A DNA stretch of 64,000 nucleotides, taken from NCBI GenBank assembly GCA_022340865.1, contig JAJDNC010000049.1:1-64000 (forward strand). Reading direction: 5' to 3'. Shown here in pieces: positions 41,387 to 50,189 of this stretch. The notes under the pieces are model-generated. The model ran no database searches. It was not told where the DNA came from and saw nothing but the letters and a program-made list of their open reading frames with translations. Positions within the stretch are counted from its first letter, which is position 1; each line of letters opens with the position of its first letter. Made by a program: the position numbers and the translations under genes. Source of the DNA: Gemmatimonadota bacterium (GTDB taxonomy: Bacteria; Gemmatimonadota; Gemmatimonadetes; Longimicrobiales; Gaopeijiaceae).

Positions 41387-42367
41387 TCAGCCCCCGGTCT
41401 GGGAGAGGGCCACGAGCCCTCCGGACCCCTGCACGCTCCCCTGCACCAGGTTGTGGCGCTCCGGCTTCACCGAGAGTGTCTGCTCGATGAGGCGGGCCAC
41501 GTCCTCCCCGGCCCTGAGCGGATCGCGCAGGTTCGTCTGCAGGCTCCCGAAGAGGCAGGGGCGCAGGTGGCCGTCGGCCGTGAGGCGCATGCGGTTGCAC
41601 CTGTCACAGTACGTGTGGCTCATGGGGGTGATCACCCCCACCGTGCCGGGCGCGCCCGGAAAGCGATGATAGAGCGCCGGCCCGTTGCCCCGGGGGCCCG
41701 CCACGGGCTCCAGGCGATCCACGGCGCGCAGTCGGCGCAGGGCCTCCTGGCAGGAGAAGAACTGTTTCGCGCTGAGCTCGAGGTTCGAGCCCGTCGGCAT
41801 GAGCTCGATGAAGCGCACGTGCCAGGGACGCTCACGCGTGATGGCCGCGAAGTCCTCGATCTCGTCGTCGTTGGCCCCCTTCATGAGGACCACGTTGACC
41901 TTGATGGGGTCGAATCCCACCCGCTCCGCCGCTTCGAAGCCCGCCATGATCCGGGAGAACGACCCGGCTCGACGGGCGATCTCGTCCACCCGCTCGGGGC
42001 GGAGGGAGTCCAGGGACACGTTGACCCGACGGATGCCCGCCTGACGCAACGTCTCCGCGTGCTCCGCCAGGAGCACGGCGTTCGTGGAAAGGCTCAGGTC
42101 GTCGATCTCCGGCACCCCCGCGATCATGCGGACCAGCTCCGGCAGGTCCTTGCGCACCAGGGGCTCGCCGCCGGTGATGCGCACGCGGCGCAGTCCCATG
42201 CCGGCCATGATGCGCACGATGTGCTCGATCTCCTCGTAGGTGAGGAGCTCCGCATGACGCATCCAGGGCATCCCGTGCAGCGGCATGCAGTACACGCAGC
42301 GCAGGTTGCACTTGTCCGTGACGGAGACGCGCAGGTACTCGATACGGCGTCCGAACTGGTCGATCAT
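41387..42367 (-). CDS. moaA: GTP 3',8-cyclase MoaA (radical SAM)
   Basis: MIDQFGRRIEYLRVSVTDKCNLRCVYCMP; RITGGEPLVRKDLPELV; YCDRCNRMRLTADGHLRPCLF. Confidence 0.97.
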   Translation of the reverse strand: MIDQFGRRIEYLRVSVTDKCNLRCVYCMPLHGMPWMRHAELLTYEEIEHIVRIMAGMGLRRVRITGGEPLVRKDLPELVRMIAGVPEIDDLSLSTNAVLLAEHAETLRQAGIRRVNVSLDSLRPERVDEIARRAGSFSRIMAGFEAAERVGFDPIKVNVVLMKGANDDEIEDFAAITRERPWHVRFIELMPTGSNLELSAKQFFSCQEALRRLRAVDRLEPVAGPRGNGPALYHRFPGAPGTVGVITPMSHTYCDRCNRMRLTADGHLRPCLFGSLQTNLRDPLRAGEDVARLIEQTLSVKPERHNLVQGSVQGSGGLVALSQTGG

Positions 42368-42822
42368 CGGTGGTCTGCCGGCCCGACGGGAGCGGGCACA
42401 GCCCCCCCCACCCACGCTTCCTCGCCACTCGAGTAGTGCTCCTTCTTCCAGACGGGGAGCCGCTTCTTGATCTCCTCGATGACATATCGCGACGCTTCGT
42501 ACGCCTCCGCCCGGTGAGGGCTGGAGACCGCGATGGCGACGCTCACCTCGCCGACCTTCAAAGTTCCGATCCGGTGGACCACCGCCACGCGCTCGGTGCC
42601 GAGGATCTCGGCGGCCTCGCCGGCGATGGCGCGGAGCACCTCCCGGGCCATCGCCTCGTATGCGTCGTAGGTGATGCCGTCCACCGGGCGGCCTCCGGCG
42701 TGGTTGCGCACCGTGCCGACGAAGAGGAGCGCGGCACCGTCGCCGGCATCGCCGACGCCCGCCAGCACCTCGGCGGTATCGATGGGCCCCCTTACGACGT
42801 CGGCGCGGATCATCGTGGGCAC
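42364..42822 (-). CDS. moaE: Molybdopterin synthase catalytic subunit
   Basis: LLFVGTVRNHAGGRPVDGITYDAYEAMAREVL; VVHRIGTLKVGEVSVAIAVSSPHRAEAYEASRYVIEEIKKRLPVWKKEHYSSGEEAWVGG. Confidence 0.97.
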   Translation of the reverse strand: MPTMIRADVVRGPIDTAEVLAGVGDAGDGAALLFVGTVRNHAGGRPVDGITYDAYEAMAREVLRAIAGEAAEILGTERVAVVHRIGTLKVGEVSVAIAVSSPHRAEAYEASRYVIEEIKKRLPVWKKEHYSSGEEAWVGGAVPAPVGPADHR

Positions 42823-42827
42823 CGTGG

Positions 42828-43079
42828 CTATCCGCCCGCGACGGGCGGAATCAACGCCACCTCGTCACCCTCTCCCAGCGGCTGCGACGCGGATGCGTAC
42901 ACACGGTTCACCGCCACCGCCGGATCCGGCGGGAGGTGGGCAAACGGGCCGCCCCGGCTGCGCAGCTCGGCGACGAGGTCGGCCACGGTGGCCCCGTCCG
43001 CCAACTCCAGGGGGAGCTCGGACGTGCGCACGAGGTCCCGGTAGGCGGCGAAGAACAGGGTTCGGACAGCCAGGGCCAT
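42828..43079 (-). CDS. moaD: Molybdopterin synthase sulfur carrier subunit
   Basis: MALAVRTLFFAAYRDLVRTSELPLELADGATVADLVAELRSRG ... GDEVALIPPVAGG; GG C-terminus. Confidence 0.95.
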   Translation of the reverse strand: MALAVRTLFFAAYRDLVRTSELPLELADGATVADLVAELRSRGGPFAHLPPDPAVAVNRVYASASQPLGEGDEVALIPPVAGG

Positions 43080-43188
43080 GGTACCCAGGGTTGGGAGGGG
43101 CAGAAGGAGTGAGTACGACGCTAGAACAACCCCCTGCGGAGCGCCAGCGTTCCGTCGGGAGAGGTCGTCCACCCGCGGCTCGGCCGGG

Positions 43189-43803
43189 TTACGGCATCCC
43201 GGACCAGCCCCACAGCGGGGGATCGAGGCCCGGGAGCCCCCCTCCGAGAGCCTGGGGAATCCCACCACCCCCGTCACCGCCGCCCCGTCCGCGGAGGCCT
43301 CGGCCCCCACCCATCATGCCACCCATGCGGAGCTGCTGGATCCGCTGGGCAAGCTGATCGCGCATGAGGTTGAAGCGCAGCAGCTGGGAGGGTGAAAGCA
43401 CCTTCCTCAGGCTGTCCTGCTCGCTCTGGTAGAGTTGGTTCTCGCGCTGCCGGAGCTCGCTCATGCGATCCAGGAGCTGCTGGGCCTCCGGGTCGGAGCC
43501 GTTGCCCTCGATGTTGAACGCCTGCACCCGCTTGCGCAGGGCCTCCTGATCCCGGGCCAGCTGCTCGCGTTCCGGCCGGAAGGCCTGCACCGTGCTGTCG
43601 AGCGCGCTGGCGGTCTCGTCGTCCAGGCCGAGCCGCTGTTTGATCATCTGGGCGAAGCGAGCCCTGATGCGTTGCTCCAGCTCCTGACGGTTCCTCTGCG
43701 CTCCGGGGCCGGCCCGCATGGGCAGCCGTTGCGCTGCCAGCGGAGAGACCACCAGGGCCAGCATCAGCGCACCTCCCGCGATCCATCGACGTGGGTCCGT
43801 CAT
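43189..43803 (-). CDS. Periplasmic Spy/CpxP-like (metal-resistance/LTxxQ type) protein
   Basis: Signal peptide, charged helical repeats RARFAQMIKQRLGLDDETASALDSTVQAFRPEREQLARDQEALRKR, Gly/Met-rich tail; 4-bp overlap with anti-sigma gene. Confidence 0.7.
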   Translation of the reverse strand: MTDPRRWIAGGALMLALVVSPLAAQRLPMRAGPGAQRNRQELEQRIRARFAQMIKQRLGLDDETASALDSTVQAFRPEREQLARDQEALRKRVQAFNIEGNGSDPEAQQLLDRMSELRQRENQLYQSEQDSLRKVLSPSQLLRFNLMRDQLAQRIQQLRMGGMMGGGRGLRGRGGGDGGGGIPQALGGGLPGLDPPLWGWSGMP

Positions 43804-44288
43804 GCCGAACCTCCCGTCCCATTGCTCTCCAACTCTTCGAGAAGCGCCTGCAGGGCCTCGTCGGAGAGCCCGTCGAGGGCCGGCGCTCCGGCGACCATGC
43901 CGTTGTCGCTGACCCAGGCTCCGGTGGTGGAGGTTCCCTGCGCCACGAAGCCGGGCACCACCGTCTCCGTGTCCCTCCCGCTCCTCGACGCGACGCCGAT
44001 TCCGAGAGCGAGCACCGCCACCGCCGCTGCCGCCAGGCCCCACCAGGGGCGCCGTCCATGCGGAGCATCGGCGCGCACCGCCGCGAGCACGCGCCCGGTC
44101 ACGCTCTCGGGCACCTGCGGGCGGGCGACATAGAGCAACTGCACCAGCTCGGCTTCGGCGCGGCAATCTGCACACGTCTCCAGGTGGGCGGCGACCCGCG
44201 ACGCTTCCGCGGCGCCCAACCGCCCCCCCACCAGGTCCGGGATCAGCTCCCGAGCCGTCTCGCAGCGCACGTCGGTCATTCCATCCAC
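43800..44288 (-). CDS. Anti-sigma factor with N-terminal zinc-finger (zf-HC2) and one TM segment
   Basis: CETARELIPDLVGGRLGAAEASRVAAHLETCADCRAEAELV; TM RRPWWGLAAAAVAVLALGIGVA; overlaps sigma gene. Confidence 0.88.
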   Translation of the reverse strand: MDGMTDVRCETARELIPDLVGGRLGAAEASRVAAHLETCADCRAEAELVQLLYVARPQVPESVTGRVLAAVRADAPHGRRPWWGLAAAAVAVLALGIGVASRSGRDTETVVPGFVAQGTSTTGAWVSDNGMVAGAPALDGLSDEALQALLEELESNGTGGSA

Positions 44289-44830
44289 TCCCTCAGCCTG
44301 TGGATGCCGTGGAAGTAGTTCACTCTGGCGGCACCTTCACTCGACCCGATGATGTCTCCGATCTCCCTGAAGCTCAGCCCCTCGTCGATCCGCAGCTGGA
44401 CGGCCAGCCGCTGCTTCTCCGGCAGCTCCTGCAACAGCGCCCTCGCCCGTTCCGCCGCCTCCCCCACCGCCACACTCTCGTGCGGATCCATGTCCTCGGC
44501 CGGCACGGGCCCCGCGGCTTCCAACCTCGCTTCCCTCCTGCGTCCCTGCCTCCTCAGCGCCCCCCTGGCCGTGTTGGCCGTTATGGTCAGGAGCCACGTC
44601 CGGAACGTCGCGTCACCGCGGAAGCCCCTCAGGCCCCTGAACGCCCTCAAGAACGCGTCCTGCACCACGTCCTGCGCCAGATCCCCGTCTCCCACCAGCG
44701 ACAATGCCACCCGGAATGCGGCGGCCTGATGCCGATCCACGAGCTCCCCGAGGGCGATCTCGTCGCCCTCCCGACCCCGACGGACGAGCTCGGCGTCTGT
44801 GATGGCCTCGCCCGACGCGTCCGTCTTCAC
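44276..44830 (-). CDS. ECF RNA polymerase sigma factor
   Basis: DLAQDVVQDAFLRAFRGLRGFRGDATFRTWLLTITANTARGALRR; LPEKQRLAVQLRIDEGLSFREIGDIIGSSEGAARVNYFHGIHRLRE. Confidence 0.95.
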   Translation of the reverse strand: MKTDASGEAITDAELVRRGREGDEIALGELVDRHQAAAFRVALSLVGDGDLAQDVVQDAFLRAFRGLRGFRGDATFRTWLLTITANTARGALRRQGRRREARLEAAGPVPAEDMDPHESVAVGEAAERARALLQELPEKQRLAVQLRIDEGLSFREIGDIIGSSEGAARVNYFHGIHRLREWME

Positions 44831-44838
44831 CGACGATC

Positions 44839-44864
44839 AGACGCCTTCCGGGAGGGGTCCGTTA
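44839..44864 (-). promoter_or_regulatory. Candidate ECF-type promoter upstream of ECF sigma gene 1
   Basis: Minus-strand TAACG (44860-44864) - N16 - CGTCT (44839-44843); similar motif before the second ECF gene. Confidence 0.4.
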
Positions 44865-44919
44865 AATGGCTGGCTCTCATGCGGCGCTCGTGGGGCTCGT
44901 GGTGGCCCGCGGGGACGCG

Positions 44920-45219
44920 TCAGCCTGTGGCCAGATCCCGCTTGGCCACACGACTGCGCAGATGCTTGGACGGCTTGAAGACGGGGACGCTTCGGGATGG
45001 GACCTCGACGGGGTCTCCCGTGCGCGGATTGCGGGCGATGCGGGTCTTGCGTCTGCGCACCTTGAACGTCCCGAAGCCACGGATCTCGATGTTCTCGCCG
45101 TTGGCGAGGGCGCGCTTCAACGCGTTGAGGAAGCCGTCCACCACGAGGGCGCAGTCCTTCTTCGTGATCCCAGGGCCGATGGCTTCGGCCACCTGCTCGA
45201 CGAGGTCCGCCTTGGTCAT
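44920..45219 (-). CDS. HU/IHF family DNA-binding protein
   Basis: MTKADLVEQVAEAIGPGITKKDCALVVDGFLNALKRALANGENIEIRGFGTFKVRRRKTRIARNPRTGDPVEVPSRSVPVFKPSKHLR. Confidence 0.96.
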   Translation of the reverse strand: MTKADLVEQVAEAIGPGITKKDCALVVDGFLNALKRALANGENIEIRGFGTFKVRRRKTRIARNPRTGDPVEVPSRSVPVFKPSKHLRSRVAKRDLATG

Positions 45220-45379
45220 GCTTCCTCCAGAGGATGTCGCCGTGGCTCGGGCTGGCCCACGGGCCCGTCGACCCGTTTCGACCAAGCCTTCGACGGAGAC
45301 GGTAACGCTGCCCGGAAACGGCCGCAAGAACCGTTGAGTTGTTGTCACGCGCAGACTTGCGCCGCCGGAAGGAGACGGC

Positions 45380-46492
45380 TCAACCCGTCGTCCGCTCCTC
45401 CATCAGAGCGGCGAAGTGGTCGAAGAGGTATCGGCTGTCGTGGGGCCCGGGCGCCGCTTCGGGGTGGTACTGGACGCAGAAGACGGGGAGCTCACGATGC
45501 GCCACCCCCTCTACGGTGCCGTCGTACAGGTTGACGTGGGTCAGGCGCAGGCCGGGGGCTCCCGGGATGGTGTCCCCTTCCCCGGCGCGCACGGCGAATC
45601 CATGGTTCTGGGAGGTGATCTCCACGGTATCCCCGTCCAGGTTCCTCACCGGATGGTTCCCCCCGTGGTGACCGAACGGGAGCTTGTAGGTGCTCGCGCC
45701 GAAAGCCCTGGCGATGAGCTGGTGACCCAGGCAGATGCCGAACACCGGAACGTCGGCCCGGGCGAGGCCCAGGATCGCCTCGGACGCCTTCTCCACCGCT
45801 GCGGGGTCCCCGGGGCCGTTGGACACGAAGAGCCCCGAAGGCGCTTCCGCGAGGATCTCCTCGAAGGGTGTGTCCGCCGGAATCACCGTCACCCTGCACC
45901 CGCGTTCAGCCAGGAGGCGTGGCGAGTGCGCCTTGACGCCGAAGTCGTAGGCCAGGACGTGGAAGCGCTCGGATCCCATGGCCGCGACCTCGTAGGGCTC
46001 CGCGGTGGAGACCCCGCACGCCAGGTCGAGGCCCTCCATCCGGGGGTGGCCCTGGATCCGTCCCATCACCTCGGCCGGCTGTGCGTCTGCGGGGACAACG
46101 GCGCCCCGCATGGCACCCTGGGCGCGTATATGTCGCGTAAGCGCCCGCGTGTCCACGTCCGCGATCCCGGCTACCCCGTGCCGGCTCAGGTACTCGTGCA
46201 GGCTCTCGCGAGCGCGCCATGAGGACGCCAGGCGCGAGGCCTCTCGGACGATGAACCCCGCCACCTGCGGGGCCGGGGACTCGGAGTCCTCGTCGTTCAC
46301 ACCGTAGTTGCCCACGAGGGGATAGGTCATCGCCACCAACTGGCCGGTGTAGGACGGGTCGGTGAGCACCTCCTGGTAGCCGCTCATGCAGGTGTTGAAC
46401 ACCACCTCGCCGACCGCGGGGGCCTCGGCACCCAGCGCGGTCCCGTCGAAGCGGCGACCATCTTCCAGAAGGAGGTAGGCGCGGCGTCGCAA
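45380..46492 (-). CDS. carA: Carbamoyl-phosphate synthase small chain
   Basis: AYLLLEDGRRFDGTALGAEAPAVGEVVFNTCMSGYQEVLTDPSYTGQLVAMTYPLVGNYGVN; VFGICLGHQLIARAFGA; NHGFAV; CVQYHPEAAPGPHDS. Confidence 0.97.
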   Translation of the reverse strand: MRRRAYLLLEDGRRFDGTALGAEAPAVGEVVFNTCMSGYQEVLTDPSYTGQLVAMTYPLVGNYGVNDEDSESPAPQVAGFIVREASRLASSWRARESLHEYLSRHGVAGIADVDTRALTRHIRAQGAMRGAVVPADAQPAEVMGRIQGHPRMEGLDLACGVSTAEPYEVAAMGSERFHVLAYDFGVKAHSPRLLAERGCRVTVIPADTPFEEILAEAPSGLFVSNGPGDPAAVEKASEAILGLARADVPVFGICLGHQLIARAFGASTYKLPFGHHGGNHPVRNLDGDTVEITSQNHGFAVRAGEGDTIPGAPGLRLTHVNLYDGTVEGVAHRELPVFCVQYHPEAAPGPHDSRYLFDHFAALMEERTTG

Positions 46493-46623
46493 GGTAGTGG
46501 AGGCTCCTGAGCGAGGGTGCAGGCGTCGTCGCGGAAGAAGCTAGGCGCCTGTCCGCCCGCCGCAACGGGTGGCACGGCGGCCTCCCCCACGTATCCGCCG
46601 GGGGTTACCTTGCCGCTTCACCC

Positions 46624-47208
46624 ATGAATCCCCGACCCGCCATGCCTCGCGACACGGTCTACGTCCACGCCGACGAGTCCTGCCTGGGAAACCAGTTCCG
46701 CAATCGGGCCAACCCGGGTGGTGCCGCGGGTCTCGTGGAGGTCTGGGGGAACACCATGTGGGAGCGGCGGGACTATTGGGTGTGGGAGCCCGACACCACC
46801 AACAACCGCATGGCGCTGCGCTCTGCCCTCGAAGCCCTGCGTAGCCTGAAGCGACCCTGCGTGGTGCACTTCGTCTCCGACAGTCAGTACCTGGTGAAGG
46901 GAATCGGCGAGTGGCTCCCCGAATGGAAGCGACGGGGATGGCGCCGACGGAGTGGACCCATCGAGAACCTCGCCCTCTGGAAGGAGCTGGACGCCGCGCT
47001 GGCCCGCCACGACGTCCGCGTGCGGTGGCTTCGCGGGCATGCCGGCCATCCACGCAACGAGTACGCGAACTTCCTGGCCACCACCGCGGCTCGGGAGCGG
47101 TCGTCCTCGGGAGGACTGGTGCCTTCCAGCTTCGACGACTGGCTTGCGGGGCAGCGCGAGCGAGGCCGCTACCTGGAGTTTCGGGAGGATCTGCCGCCGG
47201 AGGCCTGA
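46624..47208 (+). CDS. rnhA: Ribonuclease H family protein
   Basis: TVYVHADESCLGNQ; TNNRMALRSALEALRSL; VHFVSDSQYLVKGIGEWLPEWKRRGWRRRSGPIENLALWKELDAALARHDVRVRWLRGHAGHPRNEYAN. Confidence 0.9.
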   Translation: MNPRPAMPRDTVYVHADESCLGNQFRNRANPGGAAGLVEVWGNTMWERRDYWVWEPDTTNNRMALRSALEALRSLKRPCVVHFVSDSQYLVKGIGEWLPEWKRRGWRRRSGPIENLALWKELDAALARHDVRVRWLRGHAGHPRNEYANFLATTAARERSSSGGLVPSSFDDWLAGQRERGRYLEFREDLPPEA

Positions 47209-47290
47209 CCTACGCTCGGTGAGCGTGGCCCACGACGCATGAGACCGGCCGCGTCCCCGGGGAGGAGTCCGTCTCGTGGGGGGGGAAATC

Positions 47291-47328
47291 GAAACGGCCC
47301 GAGACGCGCAAGGCGCTCGGGCCGTTTC
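47291..47328. terminator. Strong 13-bp hairpin downstream of rnhA
   Basis: GAAACGGCCCGAG - acgcgcaaggcg - CTCGGGCCGTTTC perfect 13-bp stem; no U-tract on either side. Confidence 0.65.
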
Positions 47329-47731
47329 ACTTGAAGGAGCCGTCCAGTCACTTCACACTGTGTCCGGCGGACCTCCCTACTGCGCTGGCGGGAATCCAGG
47401 TCCTTGCTTGGGACCGCCCGTGTGAGGGCGGCCGGGCCTCCTTCCCTTCTCCCCCCTTCGTGCCGCGCGGTCGGCGGCAGGGGGCACCCTCCGAATTCGT
47501 CTGAGGGCCTCTTCGGCAGTGGCCAGCGACCTCTCTGCCGTGCTCCCCGGGTATCCCAAGCCCCGGTTTGCTCGCCATCGTTACGCCGTCGCGCCCGATG
47601 GCTGCCTTTCGGATTCATCGTGAGGGATGACCATCGCCATCGATCTCGATGAGCCGCATCCGAAACGCGACGTATGAATACCTCCCCGCCATGCCGGGTG
47701 CAAGGGGTTCGTCGGGAAACAGATGGCGAAA

Positions 47732-47762
47732 TATATGACACGTCGTAATTCGTTATATGACA
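47732..47762. repeat. Direct repeat TATATGACA x2 spaced 22 bp in AT-rich spacer
   Basis: TATATGACA at 47732-47740 and 47754-47762. Confidence 0.5.
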
Positions 47763-47940
47763 GTAACATATGCGTAACACAGGAACTCGATTCGAGACCG
47801 TTCCAGGGACCCTGTAAACAGACGAATTCGGAAACATCCCTTCCCGGATCGCGGGGCTCGTGACAAGTAGAACTTGTGAAACGAACACGCCGCGAAGCAT
47901 GTGGAAGGTGCCCTCCGCTCCAGGCAAAGTGTTGTATGCG

Positions 47941-48600
47941 CTACAACGCGGCCCTCTGGAAGACGTCCCCGAACGCCTCGAGGACCGCTTCGGAGGCCTG
48001 GTCCAGGGTGACCTCACGGCCCAGCTCGCGGCTCAGCGACGTGACGTCGCGATCATGGATGCCGCACGGCACGATGGTCCCGAACCAGGAAAGGTCGTTG
48101 CACACGTTGAGGGCGAATCCGTGAGAGGTGATCCATCCGGAAGAGACCCGCACCCCTATGGCTGCCAGCTTCCCCGTGGCGGTCCACACCCCCGTGAGCC
48201 CGGGAGAGCGATGGGCCGCCACACTCAGGGATCCGGCGGCGCGGATGATCACCTCCTCCAGATCCCTCAGGTACCGGTGCAGGTCCTTTCTGCCCGGCTT
48301 GAGGTCGAGGATGGGGTAGCCCACGAGCTGGCCCGGGCCGTGGTACGTCACGTCGCCTCCCCGCCCGACCTCGACGAGGTCGATACCCCTACGGTCCCGC
48401 TCCTCGGCGCTCACCAGGACGTGCTCGGGATCCGACGAGCTCCCCATGGTGATGACGTGGGGATGCTCCAACAGGAGGAGCATGTCGCCGACGCGACCGC
48501 TGCGGCGCTCCGACACGAGACGCTCCTGCAGGGCCAGGGCCTGGGCGTAGGGAACGACCCCCAGGCGTCTCACGGTGAGGCCGCGGACGGAATCCCCCAC
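47941..48600 (-). CDS. lipB: Octanoyltransferase LipB (GTG start)
   Basis: LLLLEHPHVITMGSSSDPEHVLVSAEERDRRGIDLVEVGRGGDVTYHGPGQLVGYPILDLKPGRKDLHRYLRDLEEVIIRA ... GVWTATGKLAAIGVRVSSGWITSHGFALNV. Confidence 0.95.
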   Translation of the reverse strand: MGDSVRGLTVRRLGVVPYAQALALQERLVSERRSGRVGDMLLLLEHPHVITMGSSSDPEHVLVSAEERDRRGIDLVEVGRGGDVTYHGPGQLVGYPILDLKPGRKDLHRYLRDLEEVIIRAAGSLSVAAHRSPGLTGVWTATGKLAAIGVRVSSGWITSHGFALNVCNDLSWFGTIVPCGIHDRDVTSLSRELGREVTLDQASEAVLEAFGDVFQRAAL

Positions 48601-48620
48601 TCCTTCCGGGCGGGTCGTGG

Positions 48621-50102
48621 CTACGCGTCCTCCGGAAACGCGTCGAGAACCTCCTTGAGACGCGCGAGGAAGCGCGCCGCGTCCGCCCCGTCCACGATCC
48701 TGTGGTCGTAGCCCAACGAGAAGAGGGCTCTCTTGCGGATGGCCATGGCGTCGTCTCCGGTCGCGGGGTCCTGCACCACCACGACCTGCTTCTCGATGGC
48801 ACCGGTGCCCAGGATGGCGGAGGTTCCCTTGGGGATCACCGGCATCCCCACGAGCGTGCCGAGCACTCCGGGGTTCGTGATGGAGAACGTCGCCCCCTGG
48901 ATCTCGTCCGGATTGAGCTGCCGGGAGCGGGCACGCTCGGCGAGGTCGACGAGCTTCCTGGCGATGCCCACCAGGCCGAGCTCGTCGGCGTCCTTGATGA
49001 CCGGTACGATGAGGCCCGGGTTCAGGTCCACCGCCATGCCGAGGTTCACGTTGCCCCGGTAGATCACGTTGTTGCCCGACACCGTGGAGTTGACCATGGG
49101 GAACTCGCGCAGCAGCCGGGAAGCCGCCCATGCCACGAAGGCGGTGTAGCTGACCCGGGCCCCCTGCTCCTCCCACCGCTGCCGGTTCGCGCTGCGGATC
49201 CGGTCGATGGCCGTGAAGTCGATCTCGATGAAGGAGTGCACGTGGGGCGCGATGCGCTTCGCCACCACCATGTGCTCCGCCGTGAGCCGACGGATCTTGT
49301 CCATGGCCTCGACCCGATCCGCGGAGCGAATCGGGAACTCCGGATGTCGAACCTCGCCGTAGAAGCGCTCCCACAGCTCGGAGGGCGCGGCGGCGGGAGC
49401 CGGAGTGGCGGTCCCTGGTGCCGAGGTGACGACCGCGGGCGAGGAGGGAGCCGCAGAGGGTGCCGGGGCCGTCCCGACGGCGGTCTGGCCGGGCCTGGTG
49501 GGCTCCTTGCCCGACTCGATGAACCCGAGGATGTCGTTCTTGGTCACACGGCCGGCGTGGCCGGTGCCCGGAATCGCCGAGATGTCGATGCCATGTTCCT
49601 CGGCGATCCGTCGCACCACGGGAGTCGAGCGGGTCCGCATGCGCTCCTCGGCCGAGTCGGGAGCCTGGACCCCGGCCCCGGCAGGTGCAGGCGCGGAGCT
49701 CGCGGGCGCCGCTGCCGGCGAGGGAGCCGCGGGCGGCGGCGACGCGGGCGGCGGCAGCGGCATCGACGGGGTGGGCTCCCGTGGCGAGGACTCTTCAGCG
49801 GGTTTCGACTCCGCAGGCGCCGCTTCGGCGGCCGGCTTCCCGTTGGTGGCCGGCGGCCCCCCGTCGGAGTCGATGTAGGCGACCACGGTCCCCACCTCCA
49901 CCGTCGCGCCTTCGCTCACCACGATCTCGACCAGCGTGCCGGACGAGGGCGCCGGAATCTCCGCGTCCACCTTGTCGGTGGAGATCTCCAGGATCGGCTC
50001 GTCGCGCTGCACGGCCTCACCCACCTTCTTCAGCCACTTGGAGACGGTGCCCTCGGCGATGGACTCACCCATCTGGGGCATGGGGACTTCGATGCGGGCC
50101 AC
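48621..50102 (-). CDS. Dihydrolipoamide acyltransferase (E2) of a 2-oxoacid dehydrogenase complex
   Basis: Lipoyl domain MPQMGESIAEGTVSKWLKKVGEAVQRDEPILEISTDKVDAEIPAPSSGTLVEI; PSBD STPVVRRIAEEHGIDISAIPGTGHAGRVTKNDIL; catalytic domain ending YDHRIVDGADAARFLARLKEVLD. Confidence 0.96.
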   Translation of the reverse strand: MARIEVPMPQMGESIAEGTVSKWLKKVGEAVQRDEPILEISTDKVDAEIPAPSSGTLVEIVVSEGATVEVGTVVAYIDSDGGPPATNGKPAAEAAPAESKPAEESSPREPTPSMPLPPPASPPPAAPSPAAAPASSAPAPAGAGVQAPDSAEERMRTRSTPVVRRIAEEHGIDISAIPGTGHAGRVTKNDILGFIESGKEPTRPGQTAVGTAPAPSAAPSSPAVVTSAPGTATPAPAAAPSELWERFYGEVRHPEFPIRSADRVEAMDKIRRLTAEHMVVAKRIAPHVHSFIEIDFTAIDRIRSANRQRWEEQGARVSYTAFVAWAASRLLREFPMVNSTVSGNNVIYRGNVNLGMAVDLNPGLIVPVIKDADELGLVGIARKLVDLAERARSRQLNPDEIQGATFSITNPGVLGTLVGMPVIPKGTSAILGTGAIEKQVVVVQDPATGDDAMAIRKRALFSLGYDHRIVDGADAARFLARLKEVLDAFPEDA

Positions 50103-50189
50103 GCTCGTGCTCTCCGCTGTTGTCGGGTCGGAAGGGTCGCGCTCCCTTACCCTCGGCTTCCCGTCGATGATCCGCTGAATCCTGGAGCC

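Noticed and set aside
47204-47940. Possible tRNA or known structured RNA (SRP, RNase P, tmRNA)
   Set aside because: No T-loop/anticodon architecture or diagnostic conserved motifs seen by eye; only generic hairpins.
47169-48017. 282-aa minus-strand ORF across the rnhA-lipB spacer
   Set aside because: Overlaps the rnhA 3' end and lipB, crosses the strong hairpin, and has no protein family signature; spacer treated as non-coding.
48601-49374. Upstream extension of the lipB ORF in the ORF track
   Set aside because: Extension is out-of-frame translation of the E2 gene; lipB begins at the GTG at 48600.
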